A DNA stretch of 64,000 nt, from positions 3,408,501 through 3,472,500 of the forward strand of contig NZ_CP031941.1 in the NCBI RefSeq assembly GCF_003443655.1. The letters are read 5' to 3'. This DNA is from Nostoc sphaeroides (lineage in GTDB: Bacteria > Cyanobacteriota > Cyanobacteriia > Cyanobacteriales > Nostocaceae). Position numbers and translations under genes: made by a program. This document shows positions 24,492 through 33,266 of this stretch, piece after piece (position 1 is the stretch's first letter; the number at the start of each line of letters is the position of its first letter). Under the pieces are notes generated by a model. That model was not told the DNA's origin, did no database searches, and saw nothing but the letters and a program-made list of their open reading frames with translations.

Positions 24492-25754
24492 TTATTCCTT
24501 GAGCAGCAAATAATATAGTGAACCATTACCGCCTGTGATGCCAGCGCGATCGCCTGCTAGTTTACCAGACCCCATGAAATAATCCACCCGGCCTGGGCCT
24601 TTGATGGCGCTTCCTGTATCTTGGTCAAGCACAAAGCGGCTGACAGTACGCCTCTCTAGTTTGCCACCACCAGCAGGATAGGGAAATGAGTTGTAAATCA
24701 GCGCTAGCGCTCCCGGTGGCATGAGAGACTTATCTGTAGCAATGGAACGTTCTGCTGTTACTGGCACATGAATACTACCAGTAGCTGGTCTACCGCTTGT
24801 TTCTTGGAAGAAAATAAATCTTTCCCACCGAGGCAAATAATTACTCAACTCGTAAGGTTTTTGTCGGAAGAAAGCAGTCATCCGGGGCATTGTCAATCCT
24901 GCCAGTGGAAGTTTGCCATCTTTGGCTAGTTCTTTGCCGATACTAGTCCAAGGGTAATCAGTTCCACCTGCATAGCCAACTGACGTTGTTTTGCCATTAG
25001 TTAATTTAATTTGGGCAGAACCTTGGATATGTACCATGTATGCGTCTAGGCGATCGCGGAACCAAAGCAGTTCTAAACCGCGCAATTTACTCTTATTCCC
25101 TTTTAAACCATCCTTCCCTTCCAAATCAATTCGTTTTGGGTGGGGTTTAGGCCATTGGCTGAAATTAGGTGGTAGCCGATAAAGAGGATACTTATATATT
25201 GCAGTCCTGACACGGCTGGCGGTGTAAACAGGTTCGTAGTAAGCAGTGAACTTGACAGTACCCTTGCCATCGTTGCCCACAGACTGGTACAAGACAAACT
25301 CTCGGCTGACAGCAGCTTGTAATTGCGCTGCTGACTGAGAACTGATAACTAGTTGGCGGAAGCGTAGCAAACTCCTCAAGACGCGATCAAGGGTAATTTC
25401 CTTCATCGGATAATTTTGATATGCTGCGATCGCCTCTTTCTTTCTTAAGTAAAGCAGACTGTTATCAATGGAAGCCAACAGCGCATTGCGATCGCCTATT
25501 TTACCCCTTTGACCCCAAATTTGGTCATCTAAACCTAAGCAAGTCTGTTGGAACGTACAATCGCTTCCAATAGCAACTGGTTTTAGCGGTGGCGTTATCT
25601 CAGGAGTAATTGGTATTGGTATAGGTGGAAGATCAGGAGCTATGGGTACTGGCAACGGCAGGAAGTTAGGAACCTGAGCAACAGCCGACCAGAGAGGGTT
25701 TACAAGGGCAATTCCCAGACTTAAGGAAAGCAAAGCAAAGGTTTTTCTCATCAT
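24492..25754 (-). CDS. mltA: Membrane-bound lytic transglycosylase A (MltA)
   Basis: A 420-residue exported murein hydrolase. Signal peptide at 1-26 (TFALLSLSLGIALVNPLWSAVAQ), then a proline-rich linker (PLPVPIAPDLPPIPIPITPE), the MltA domain at about 130-310 (GTVKFTAYYEPVYTASR; RLDAYMVHIQGSAQIKL; YAGGTDYPWTSIG) and a C-terminal 3D domain with the aspartates in LDQDTGSAIKGPGRVDYFMG. MltA cleaves the glycan strand to 1,6-anhydro-muropeptides; the 3D-domain Asp is the catalytic acid in the family. No lipobox is seen, so it is probably periplasmic. Its start touches the stop of the preceding small gene, indicating an operon. Confidence 0.92.
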   Translation of the reverse strand: MMRKTFALLSLSLGIALVNPLWSAVAQVPNFLPLPVPIAPDLPPIPIPITPEITPPLKPVAIGSDCTFQQTCLGLDDQIWGQRGKIGDRNALLASIDNSLLYLRKKEAIAAYQNYPMKEITLDRVLRSLLRFRQLVISSQSAAQLQAAVSREFVLYQSVGNDGKGTVKFTAYYEPVYTASRVRTAIYKYPLYRLPPNFSQWPKPHPKRIDLEGKDGLKGNKSKLRGLELLWFRDRLDAYMVHIQGSAQIKLTNGKTTSVGYAGGTDYPWTSIGKELAKDGKLPLAGLTMPRMTAFFRQKPYELSNYLPRWERFIFFQETSGRPATGSIHVPVTAERSIATDKSLMPPGALALIYNSFPYPAGGGKLERRTVSRFVLDQDTGSAIKGPGRVDYFMGSGKLAGDRAGITGGNGSLYYLLLKE

Positions 25755-26009
25755 TTAGTTGAATCTTTCAACACTAGAACTAAAAACGGGTTCTACCCGG
25801 ATTGCCACAACTCGGGAAGGTCTTACTACCATATATTCCCCTTGAATATTTTTGATCGGCACGCTAATAAAGTCATTAGAAGCAGATTTTGGCACAAGTT
25901 CGCCGCTATACCACTTCTGAAACTCTTGAATAGTCGGAAAACGTACTTCTTCTCTGTGGCCGCTTTCCAGTAGGAGGAATACGGCATATTCATTTGCAGT
26001 TCTAGCCAT
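25755..26009 (-). CDS. Small conserved cyanobacterial protein upstream of mltA
   Basis: An 84-residue soluble protein with alternating beta-type segments (NEYAVFLLLESGHREEVRFPT, FISVPIKNIQGEYMVVRPSR, VVAIRVEPVF). Family name not known to me. The stop codon at 25755-25757 is followed without a gap by the MltA ATG at 25754, so the two are translated from one message and the small protein may control or accompany MltA (inference). No signal peptide, so it would stay in the cytoplasm. Confidence 0.75.
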   Translation of the reverse strand: MARTANEYAVFLLLESGHREEVRFPTIQEFQKWYSGELVPKSASNDFISVPIKNIQGEYMVVRPSRVVAIRVEPVFSSSVERFN

Positions 26010-26376
26010 AAGGTTGAATCATTTAAAAAACATTCAACCCATTGTTAACCACGTAACCCCCGAATGAAAAGGGTAAGCATACGGGAGCAGGGGATTTTGA
26101 GGTCATCCTTGACTGGTTAAGGTCATAAACAATTTGTCAATAAGTAATAGTGCTTAAAATTTGGCAAGGGGATATTCAAGAAGCAGATGCAGCTAAACGC
26201 CGAATTGTGTAGATAAAGCTGAGATGCATTTAATTTTTCAAGCTGAAAATCTCACAGCGAATTTTTCAGGCTCCAAAAAGTACAATTTAGATGCGCGACA
26301 GCTTATTGTGATTGTTGGGTATTGTGGTAATGAATTCAAAGAAACATAGTCTGAGACAAAAGTTCCCCTAGCAGTT
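26010..26376. other. Intergenic region, possible gene debris
   Basis: No intact gene. Short open stretches interrupted by stops (around 26165-26345) look like decayed coding DNA, but no family could be assigned. No repeats recognised. Confidence 0.4.
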
Positions 26377-27279
26377 CTAGCTTGCTACCTGACGTTGATG
26401 TTCTTGCTCCAGAAATGCGGTCGGCTGAAATTTGGCGATCTTCTCGTCAAGAATAAAAGATTTGACATATTCAACCATCATCGCTTGGAGAGAGAACAGA
26501 CCTGATTTGGCATCAATCCACGATCGCGCTTGCAGTAGTTCTAAGGTTTCCAGGAGTTCTTGGGATGAAACAGAAGATGGCATCTTTGTTCGTAGCTGTG
26601 AAAAAGAAATGGGTTGACGATTGATTACCATGCATTGAAGCGTTGCTTTCGCTGTATCTGACAGGTGTTTAAATTCTTGGTCTAAATTATAGAAAATTCT
26701 ACCAAAAACTCTAATTTTTTGTTTTAAAAATTCCGTGATGCTGCCATCAAATAACTGTTGAATCGTTGTGGCAATGCGGTTTAGGACATAGGGATTCCCT
26801 GCATAGGATTCGATTAATTGATTCCAGTTGTCTGGTGTTCCTCTAAAGATTCCTTTTGTTTTGAAAAGTTCTTGTATGTCTTTAACCTGTAATCCTTGGA
26901 GACAGAATACTCGCACAGGTCGTGTCTTTCCTTCAAGCGAGGCGATCTCATGGAATTTGATCCGACTGGTCAAGATTAAGCAACTTTGATGGGTGGCTTC
27001 TCCCACTCTCCTAAACAACTCGCAGTACTCCCCGATGGTTGTGTGATCGAGCCAGATACAGTCTCGACAGGTGATCTTTGGGGCAGCACATTCTTGGAGA
27101 ACTGTGTCAGCGCCGTCTAAAACCAGTAAGCAACGATGACGTTGCAAATAATGAATCAGTCGTGAAATTTTGTGATTGAATGGTTCTGGCAGATCGGTTT
27201 CTTTTCCATTGGATAGGACGGCAATCAGGTCTGCGAGGAGATCGTTAACTGAAGGATTAGGGAGGAGCGAATCGCCAAA
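26377..27279 (-). pseudogene. Remnant of a STAND/NB-ARC-type ATPase
   Basis: The frame is open from just after a stop at 27280-27282 down to 26377 but has no good start codon; the first usable one is an internal TTG at 27147. The translation begins inside the domain (NPSVNDLLADLIAVLSNG), continues with the Walker B strand CLLVLDGADTVLQ, the sensor strand SCLILTSRIK, and the GNPYVLNRIATTIQQLF helix of NB-ARC-type ATPases, then a winged-helix-like region. The P-loop that should precede it is missing, as are any C-terminal repeats. In cyanobacteria such proteins are WD40- or TPR-linked STAND signalling ATPases. This one cannot hydrolyse ATP. Confidence 0.75.
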
Positions 27280-27522
27280 TCACGAACTCAAACTAGTGAC
27301 TTGATTGCTGTCGTTCAAGACACTACCAATGTCAGTGTCTCCAGAGACTTCATCTTTACCTAGTCAGCACTTTGTTCGCCAAGATTGCATTCGCGCTTAA
27401 CAGTCTGCGATCGCGCACAGCACCCGTAAGTAATGCGATGATCGAATTACCGAAAATGAGCAAAGCTTTTAGTAACACAAACTAGTTTGTCACGGCACTT
27501 AAAAGGAGCCAGTGTGTTGTTG
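27280..27522. other. Degenerate DNA between STAND remnant and IS
   Basis: No intact gene. The DNA carries one near-HIP1 site and short open stretches on both strands with internal stops. Confidence 0.4.
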
Positions 27523-28928
27523 CAGGGTAAGCGCATCTAAATTTGTGCTTAAAAGTACAGACTAATTTGCCAAAGTATGAGTGAAATATATTTGTGTAAG
27601 CATGAAATGTATTAAGTAGTACGTTAATAAGCAGAGCTTTTATTCACATATCAGAGGCTGTCTTATGGCATCACGCTTAAACTCTACTCGTTCACGGCGT
27701 CAAACTAATTTCCAGCCGAACGTGCCCAGTGCCACAGCAGTAACAGAACAAATACAGAGCTATTTTAGCGAGATAGAAGACCCTCGTGTACAACGCACCC
27801 GTGCCCACTTGTTAACAGATATTTTAATCATCGGTATTTTATCTGCGATCGCAGGAGGTAAAGCATGGGAAGATATGGAAAACTATGGGTTGAGTAAACT
27901 TGATTGGTTGAGAGAATTTTTAGCTTTACCAAATGGCATTCCTTGTCCAGATACCTTTCGCCGAGTGTTTGAACGGATTAACCCCAAAGTATTTGAGCGT
28001 TGCTTTCAGAGGTGGGTACAGTCGATTGTTGAAACAATGGGAGCGCAGGTAATTCCCATTGATGGCAAGACTCTCAGAGGTTCATACGACAGAGAGAAGA
28101 AAAAATCAGCTTTACATTTAGTCAGCGCATGGGCAACTGAACATCGTCTTGTTCTGGGGCAAGTGAAGGTGACAGATAAATCGAACGAAATCACGGCAAT
28201 TCCCGCGCTACTAGAGTTACTTGATCTGGCTGGATGTATCATTACCATTGATGCAATGGGTACACAAACGGCAATAGCCGCTCAAATACATAAGGCCCAT
28301 GCTGATTACGTCCTAGCACTGAAAGCCAACCATCCTACACTTCATGGGCAAATTAAAACTTGGTTTGAACAAGCACAAGCTCTCAATTTTGAGGGTATAA
28401 CTTTTAGCTACGACGAGCGGATAGAAAAGGGGCATCATCGCACTGAAAAAAGACAAGTTTGGACTGTGCCTATTTCTCAATTACCTCCATTGCATCAACA
28501 AGCTGATTGGTTAGGTCTGAAAACCGTTGTCATGGTGGTACGACTGCGACACTTATGGAACAAAATTACCCATGAGGTTCAATTTTATTTAACTAGCTTA
28601 GACAGTGACGCGCTTATTCTGGGACGAGCTATCCGTCTCCATTGGGGCGTTGAGAATGGTCTACATTGGACTTTGGACGTCACTTTCAATGAAGATGCTT
28701 GCCGTGTTCGTACCGGACATGCACCATACAATCTGTCTTTACTCAGACGAATTGCTCTTAATGCTTTGAACCGGGAACAATCTTTGAAACGCAGTAATCG
28801 TCAAAAATCGAATCGAGCTGCAATGGATAACAATTATATGCTCACTATTCTTGCTGCTTGTTTATCCCAACATAATAATGATGCCTCACAATCCGCTTGT
28901 CAATAGCGTTTGAGACGCGCTTACCCTG
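27523..28928 (+). mobile_element. ISAs1-family insertion sequence, complete
   Basis: A 1406-bp element bounded by inverted repeats CAGGGTAAGCGCATCTAAA (27523) and TTTGAGACGCGCTTACCCTG (ending 28928). It is flanked by perfect 10-bp direct repeats TGTGTTGTTG at 27513-27522 and 28929-28938, so both ends are certain and insertion is recent. One transposase gene inside. Confidence 0.93.
27665..28906 (+). CDS. ISAs1-family transposase
   Basis: A 413-residue DDE transposase. An N-terminal helical domain (YFSEIEDPRVQRTRAHLLTD) is typical of the family. The catalytic acids are in VIPIDGKTLRGS (first D), CIITIDAMGTQ (second D) and the C-terminal WGVENGLHWTLDVTFNEDAC (E in HWGVEN). It is full length and free of frameshifts, and the element has intact ends, so it is likely active. 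The ATG at 27665 follows the left terminal repeat by 140 bp. Confidence 0.95.
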   Translation: MASRLNSTRSRRQTNFQPNVPSATAVTEQIQSYFSEIEDPRVQRTRAHLLTDILIIGILSAIAGGKAWEDMENYGLSKLDWLREFLALPNGIPCPDTFRRVFERINPKVFERCFQRWVQSIVETMGAQVIPIDGKTLRGSYDREKKKSALHLVSAWATEHRLVLGQVKVTDKSNEITAIPALLELLDLAGCIITIDAMGTQTAIAAQIHKAHADYVLALKANHPTLHGQIKTWFEQAQALNFEGITFSYDERIEKGHHRTEKRQVWTVPISQLPPLHQQADWLGLKTVVMVVRLRHLWNKITHEVQFYLTSLDSDALILGRAIRLHWGVENGLHWTLDVTFNEDACRVRTGHAPYNLSLLRRIALNALNREQSLKRSNRQKSNRAAMDNNYMLTILAACLSQHNNDASQSACQ

Positions 28929-28938
28929 TGTGTTGTTG

Positions 28939-29378
28939 GGGTTCCCCTTGTTGTAGTAACAGACATTGTTGTATCGTATTTCATCACACTCTATAAGGAT
29001 GTAAGACTCTAAAATCTTTTTGGATTTTAGAGTCTTTGCGTGTGCATCAGCAAAACTTAAACATAAGCTTCTTTACCTCTGACTCTAATCCACCCTGAAT
29101 CCAATCTCAAAGATATTGATAGTAATGATAAGCACTTAAAATGCAATTATTTACATGAATTTACTGAAAAAGTGTAAGTTTGTTTAGCTCTTGCATGACA
29201 TTCCAATCAACCTCTGATAAATCATTGGCATTGTTGAAAAACAGTTATCAAGTGAACCTTTAGTACAATCCTCAAAAAACCTTCAAATCTCAGTACTACC
29301 TACTTTCTATCTCAAGAAACCTTACTAAAGCTGGTAGTTGTGCCAAGATGAATTTGAGGACTTAAGGCTTGTGACACA
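28939..29378. other. Intergenic region between IS and kinase
   Basis: Contains a perfect 12-bp stem (29005-29034) but otherwise AT-rich DNA with no gene. It is the continuation of the DNA interrupted by the insertion sequence. Confidence 0.5.
29005..29034. terminator. Perfect 12-bp hairpin, probable terminator
   Basis: GACTCTAAAATC pairs perfectly with GATTTTAGAGTC around a TTTTTG loop, followed by TTTG. It lies 76 bp beyond the insertion sequence and may have ended an older transcript. The T-run is short. Confidence 0.5.
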
Positions 29379-30758
29379 ATGTTAGGACAATTATTAGACG
29401 GACGTTACCAAGTTCTCCAGACCTTAGGTAAAGGTGGATTCGGTCAAACCTACATAGCCCAAGACACCCGCCGACCAGGTTTCCCGAAATGCGTTGTCAA
29501 ACACCTTAAGCCCGTCACTCGTAGCCCTGAATTTCTCGAAACTGCCAGACGGCTATTTACTAGTGAGGCAGAAACACTAGAACAACTGGGTTACCATGAC
29601 CAGATTCCTCGACTTTTAGCCTATTTTGAAGAAAACCAAGAGTTCTTCTTGGTGCAAGAGTTTATTGAAGGGCATACTCTAAAAGCGGAACTGTTCCCCA
29701 ATCAATCTTGGACAGAAGAGAAAGTAATTCAATTTCTCCAACAGATGTTGGATATTCTGCAATTTATTCACAGCCGCAACGTTATCCATCGAGATATCAA
29801 GCCGGACAATATAATCAGGCGGCAACAAGACGACAAGTTAGTGCTGATTGACTTTGGCGCAGTCAAACAAGTCCAAACTCAACTGCTTACATTGCCAGCA
29901 CGCACTGTGGCTACTATTGCCATTGGTACTCCAGGATATATGTCTACAGAACAGGGGCAAGGTAAGCCGCGCCCCAACAGCGATATTTATTCCTTGGGCA
30001 TTATTGGTATTCAATCGCTAACGGGGTTACATCCGATAAACTTTGAGGAAGACCCAGATACAGGAGAAATTTCTTGGCAGCATCAGGCTAACGTCAGTTC
30101 TGAGTTGGCATCTGTGCTATCTAAGATGGTGCTACACCACTTTAAACAGCGCTATCAGTCTGCGGCTGAAGTTCTACAGGTGCTTAAGCATCTCGATACT
30201 AAAGTAGAAGCGCAATCACTTGAACTACTATCTTTTACACAACCGCCTGAAGCTTCATCTCAACAAAACTCAATTGAGTATCCGTCTGCTTTTATCCTTT
30301 CTGGGGAAAATTATAGTCGGTTGGAAACAATTCTTTTGCAATTTGTCGGCCCCGTTGCCTCAAGATTACTACGACAAGTTGCAGCATCAGCGCCCAACTG
30401 TGAAGAGTTAATTAGTCAATTGGCGCTTCATCTTCGAGGAAATCAACAAATTGATTTTAAGAAGAAAACAATGTTTTTACTAGATAAACGTACTTCGCTA
30501 CAGCAACTTAGTGTTCAATCTGAAATTAAGCCAAATAATTTACCAAATCAAGAACCTCAAGTAATCAACGATAGTTTTGTGCATCAGTGCGAACGAGAAT
30601 TGGCTGATTTAATTGGGCCAATAGCTAGGTTATTAGTCCAAAAAGCTGTTAGGTCTTCTGGGCAAGGTTCTCGTGCAGATTTTGTGAATGTTTTAGCATC
30701 ACAAATTCCCGAACCTCAAAAAGCTTTGCAATTTCAGCAACGCCTAAGTCCTAAATAA
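29379..30758 (+). CDS. Hanks-type Ser/Thr protein kinase with two C-terminal repeats
   Basis: A 459-residue kinase. The kinase domain is at about 9-272: glycine loop LGKGGFGQTY (17-26), catalytic Lys in CVVKHLK, catalytic loop VIHRDIKPDN, metal site LIDFGAVKQV, and an activation segment ending GTPGYMSTEQ in place of the usual APEQ. There is no membrane helix, so it is cytoplasmic. The C-terminal part holds two copies of a 45-55-residue module, one near 310 (LETILLQFVGPVASRLLRQV) and one near 404 (CERELADLIGPIARLLVQKA), seen in other cyanobacterial signalling proteins and of unknown role. Neighbours are a haem-binding sensor and a periplasmic binding protein. Confidence 0.92.
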   Translation: MLGQLLDGRYQVLQTLGKGGFGQTYIAQDTRRPGFPKCVVKHLKPVTRSPEFLETARRLFTSEAETLEQLGYHDQIPRLLAYFEENQEFFLVQEFIEGHTLKAELFPNQSWTEEKVIQFLQQMLDILQFIHSRNVIHRDIKPDNIIRRQQDDKLVLIDFGAVKQVQTQLLTLPARTVATIAIGTPGYMSTEQGQGKPRPNSDIYSLGIIGIQSLTGLHPINFEEDPDTGEISWQHQANVSSELASVLSKMVLHHFKQRYQSAAEVLQVLKHLDTKVEAQSLELLSFTQPPEASSQQNSIEYPSAFILSGENYSRLETILLQFVGPVASRLLRQVAASAPNCEELISQLALHLRGNQQIDFKKKTMFLLDKRTSLQQLSVQSEIKPNNLPNQEPQVINDSFVHQCERELADLIGPIARLLVQKAVRSSGQGSRADFVNVLASQIPEPQKALQFQQRLSPK

Positions 30759-30763
30759 ATTAA

Positions 30764-30913
30764 AGTTTGTAGTGAGTTAGCGCGGTCTTGGGGGTTTCCC
30801 CCATGAGCGACTAACGATAGCGCAGCGTTAGCGAGGTACGAGCGTCACCCGAAGGGTAAGGACTTTAGTCCTGATAATCCTTCTTTTGAGCGATGAATCG
30901 CTCACTACAAACT
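30764..30913. repeat. Long imperfect hairpin with AGTTTGTAGTGAG ends
   Basis: AGTTTGTAGTGAG (30764-30776) is inverted exactly as CTCACTACAAACT (30901-30913). The interior carries GACTTTAGTCCTGATAATCC and GCTAACGATAGCGC-type dyads. Same hairpin family as at 20785-20839 and 58783-58836. It may end the kinase transcript. Confidence 0.7.
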
Positions 30914-30953
30914 AGGATTTTATTTTATGTTTATTTGATAATCCAAAATGGTA

Positions 30954-31868
30954 TCAGCTTTGGTTATTCAGCATCTCCATAGCTATTTTTAAGCTAGCTT
31001 TCATCCGATTAAATGCTTCTGCTAAACCGCCAATTTCATCTTTAGAACTTTCTTCAAAATCAGCATTCATATCACCAATGCTGACTTTTTGAGCTATTTT
31101 CTCTATTCTTCTAATACGCTGAATCACATATTTTTTGATTAAAAAGTTAATTAAGAAAAGTACGATCGCAAAGATCGCAATTAAAAGTCCCATTATCCAT
31201 ATCCAAGTCCGTTTGGCATTGGTAAAAATATCTTCAGAAGGAACAGAGACTATTTGGGCAGAAACAATATCATTTAGCTGCCAGCCATAACCATTTTCCA
31301 AGCCATAAGTTATCAACTGACTCTTAGGAGCTTTATCTGGTGTAGAATGACACCGCAGACATCGCTGCTCTGTAATCTTAAGTGGTCGCGCAATATAAAA
31401 TACTTCGCCTTCTGACAAGGTGCGAAAGCCGGTAATTTCTAAAGTATTGGGTTCGTTGCGAAAACGCTCTACAAGTTGAGTTTCAAAACTATCGGCTTTA
31501 TCTGCTAAATTAGTTGGATTAAGTGTTGCATCTTTATGAAAAAAGTTACTATATTCCGGGTTTTTACGAAAATTTTCAAAAACCTCTTTAGCGGAAAAGG
31601 TTGGTATTACTTCAGGTATGAACGTTGGGTTAGTATCTACTCTAGCTTCCAATAGGGGAATTATACGATTTTGTGTATAGTTTCTAACTGCGTTTACCAT
31701 TTGGATGAGAATCTCTGCTTGGGAAGCGACTTCATTTTGCGCCCTTCCCTGAAGTACACTGGATAAGGCAACGCCACTACCCAAAATGCTGATAATGAAA
31801 ACTAATATTAAAAGTAAGTTAAATTTAGCACCTATTTTTAAGTTTTTTAACGTAATTTTGTTTAACAT
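30954..31868 (-). CDS. DUF3365 (haem c-type) sensor with HAMP domain
   Basis: A 304-residue membrane protein. Helices at about 17-38 and 222-244 flank a periplasmic domain of the DUF3365/Tll0287-like type with a c-type haem site CLRCH at 170-174. A cytoplasmic HAMP domain follows (about 245-298) and the protein ends there, with no kinase or methyl-accepting domain. This is half of a haem-based redox or gas receptor whose output must be a separate protein. It is divergently transcribed from a PhnD-like lipoprotein and lies next to a soluble Ser/Thr kinase, either of which could be a partner (inference). Confidence 0.85.
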   Translation of the reverse strand: MLNKITLKNLKIGAKFNLLLILVFIISILGSGVALSSVLQGRAQNEVASQAEILIQMVNAVRNYTQNRIIPLLEARVDTNPTFIPEVIPTFSAKEVFENFRKNPEYSNFFHKDATLNPTNLADKADSFETQLVERFRNEPNTLEITGFRTLSEGEVFYIARPLKITEQRCLRCHSTPDKAPKSQLITYGLENGYGWQLNDIVSAQIVSVPSEDIFTNAKRTWIWIMGLLIAIFAIVLFLINFLIKKYVIQRIRRIEKIAQKVSIGDMNADFEESSKDEIGGLAEAFNRMKASLKIAMEMLNNQS

Positions 31869-32043
31869 AACCTAAGCAACAAAGGCGGTATATAAGTTTG
31901 TTTAATATTTATTTATACCTATTATAAACCATCCCAGTAACATTTAAATAAATATTAATTTTTTGCTGCAATATAACCTATTTAGGCAGCAATCAAAGTT
32001 ATCTAAATTAGTCTTGACCAAGTTATTCCCTTAAGCATAATTA

Positions 32044-32901
32044 GTGATGTTTTTGCGATTTCCCCGTCGTTTCTTTCTGTTTAATCTGCTAGGTTTGACA
32101 TTTGCCGCTTGCCAATCACCACGAGAGTTTGAGGGCACATTAACTATTGGTGTGATCAACTATGGTGGAGGCGAACAAATAATTAACCAATATGCTAAAT
32201 TTAACAATTACTTGGGTGAGAAGACAAATGCATTAATTCAGCTAGAGCCTGTTTTTAATGAAAACAAAGCGGTTGAGCGCCTTGAGGCTCGTGCTTGGTC
32301 GTTGGTATTTGCTCCACCGGGTTTAGCTGCGATCGCGATCGCACGTCACCAATATCTACCTCTGTTTCCTTTAATAGGTATTAGTAATTTGCGTTCAATC
32401 TTCGTTGTCCGCAAAGACAATCCCATAACCGACTTAAAACAGCTACAAGGTCAAACAGTGGCTTTAGGTCAGTTAGGTTCAGCAACAGGATACTATTTCC
32501 CACTTTACAATCTTTTTGGTACAACATTAGCAGAGATTCTATTTGCACCGACGCCCAAAGCCGCGCTGGAATTGGTTGCTGAGGGAAAAGCGATCGCCTG
32601 TGCTGTCTCGGAGGCTGAATTGAGTCTCTACGGTTCACAGTTGGGATCAACCCAATTCCGCATCCTATTTAAAGACCCTCACTATGTACCCTTGGGTGTG
32701 GTCTTGATTGGGCCTAATGTCGAACGTAACCGTCAAGAGTTCATCCGTAAAGTAATGAGCGATGCGCCTTCAGGTTTAGCTCAAGAAGTAGGGTATGTAC
32801 CCAATGGACAAGTACCAGATTACAAATACATGATTTCTATGGTTGATCGGGTCAGTTCTATTACTTCCAAGCTGCAAAGTAAACCTGTTCGTATATTTTA
32901 A
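32044..32901 (+). CDS. PhnD-like periplasmic binding lipoprotein
   Basis: A 285-residue substrate-binding protein of the phosphate/phosphonate (PhnD) type. The N-terminal LLGLTFAAC is a lipobox, with Cys23 as lipidation site. The TIGVINYGGGEQIINQYAKF strand-helix, LVFAPPGLAAIAIARH, VVRKDNPITDLKQLQGQTVA and GSATGYYFPLYNL segments are the family landmarks. No ABC permease or ATPase is next to it, so it is probably not part of an importer here. The divergent DUF3365-HAMP receptor gene, 175 bp away, suggests a role as the ligand-binding input of a signalling complex (inference). Followed by a C6/G6 terminator hairpin. Confidence 0.85.
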   Translation: MMFLRFPRRFFLFNLLGLTFAACQSPREFEGTLTIGVINYGGGEQIINQYAKFNNYLGEKTNALIQLEPVFNENKAVERLEARAWSLVFAPPGLAAIAIARHQYLPLFPLIGISNLRSIFVVRKDNPITDLKQLQGQTVALGQLGSATGYYFPLYNLFGTTLAEILFAPTPKAALELVAEGKAIACAVSEAELSLYGSQLGSTQFRILFKDPHYVPLGVVLIGPNVERNRQEFIRKVMSDAPSGLAQEVGYVPNGQVPDYKYMISMVDRVSSITSKLQSKPVRIF

Positions 32902-32958
32902 ATCCTAATTCAAAGGGGTTTTTATGTTTTATATCTCTATTACCTCAAAGTTATTCAA

Positions 32959-32978
32959 CCCCCCGATATATTGGGGGG
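32959..32978 (+). terminator. Probable terminator after PhnD-like gene
   Basis: CCCCCC (32959-32964) and GGGGGG (32973-32978) around an 8-nt loop, followed by CTTTAA. It lies 57 bp after the stop codon. Confidence 0.6.
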
Positions 32979-33071
32979 CTTTAAGAGACTATTTCCCCTC
33001 TTTTACATCACGAGGTGTAGGGGCACGGCACTGCCCATTGGTGTCAACTTAAGCTCAAACGCTTTTCAAAT

Positions 33072-33178
33072 CTCGTTTCCAGCCAGAGGCTGGAAATGCT
33101 GATCGTTGGGCTGCTGCCGCGAGTTCGGGAGGCGGCAGCCCCAACGATGGGCATTCCCAGTCGGAGCAGGGGAACGAG
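33072..33178. repeat. Nested inverted-repeat element (CTCGTTTCC ends)
   Basis: Outer pair CTCGTTTCC/GGGAACGAG, inner pair ATCGTTGGGCTGCTGCC and GGCGGCAGCCCCAACGAT, which together give a long cruciform. GC-rich compared with its surroundings. No coding capacity. Confidence 0.65.
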
Positions 33179-33266
33179 ACAATCTAAAAGCTAGTTCTAG
33201 GCTGGCTTTCACGCTAAATTGACGTAAACGAGAACTGCTATAGTTGGATAACTTATGATAAATTGC

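Larger units (their letters stand above)
32902..33266. other. Intergenic region with terminator and cruciform repeat
   Basis: Holds a terminator hairpin (32959-32978) and a nested inverted repeat (33072-33178); no gene. Confidence 0.6.

Noticed and set aside
27450..28980. A gene interrupted by the ISAs1 element
   Set aside because: Rejoining the flanks at the 10-bp duplication yields only a frame of about 26 codons ending soon after the junction; no recognisable protein.
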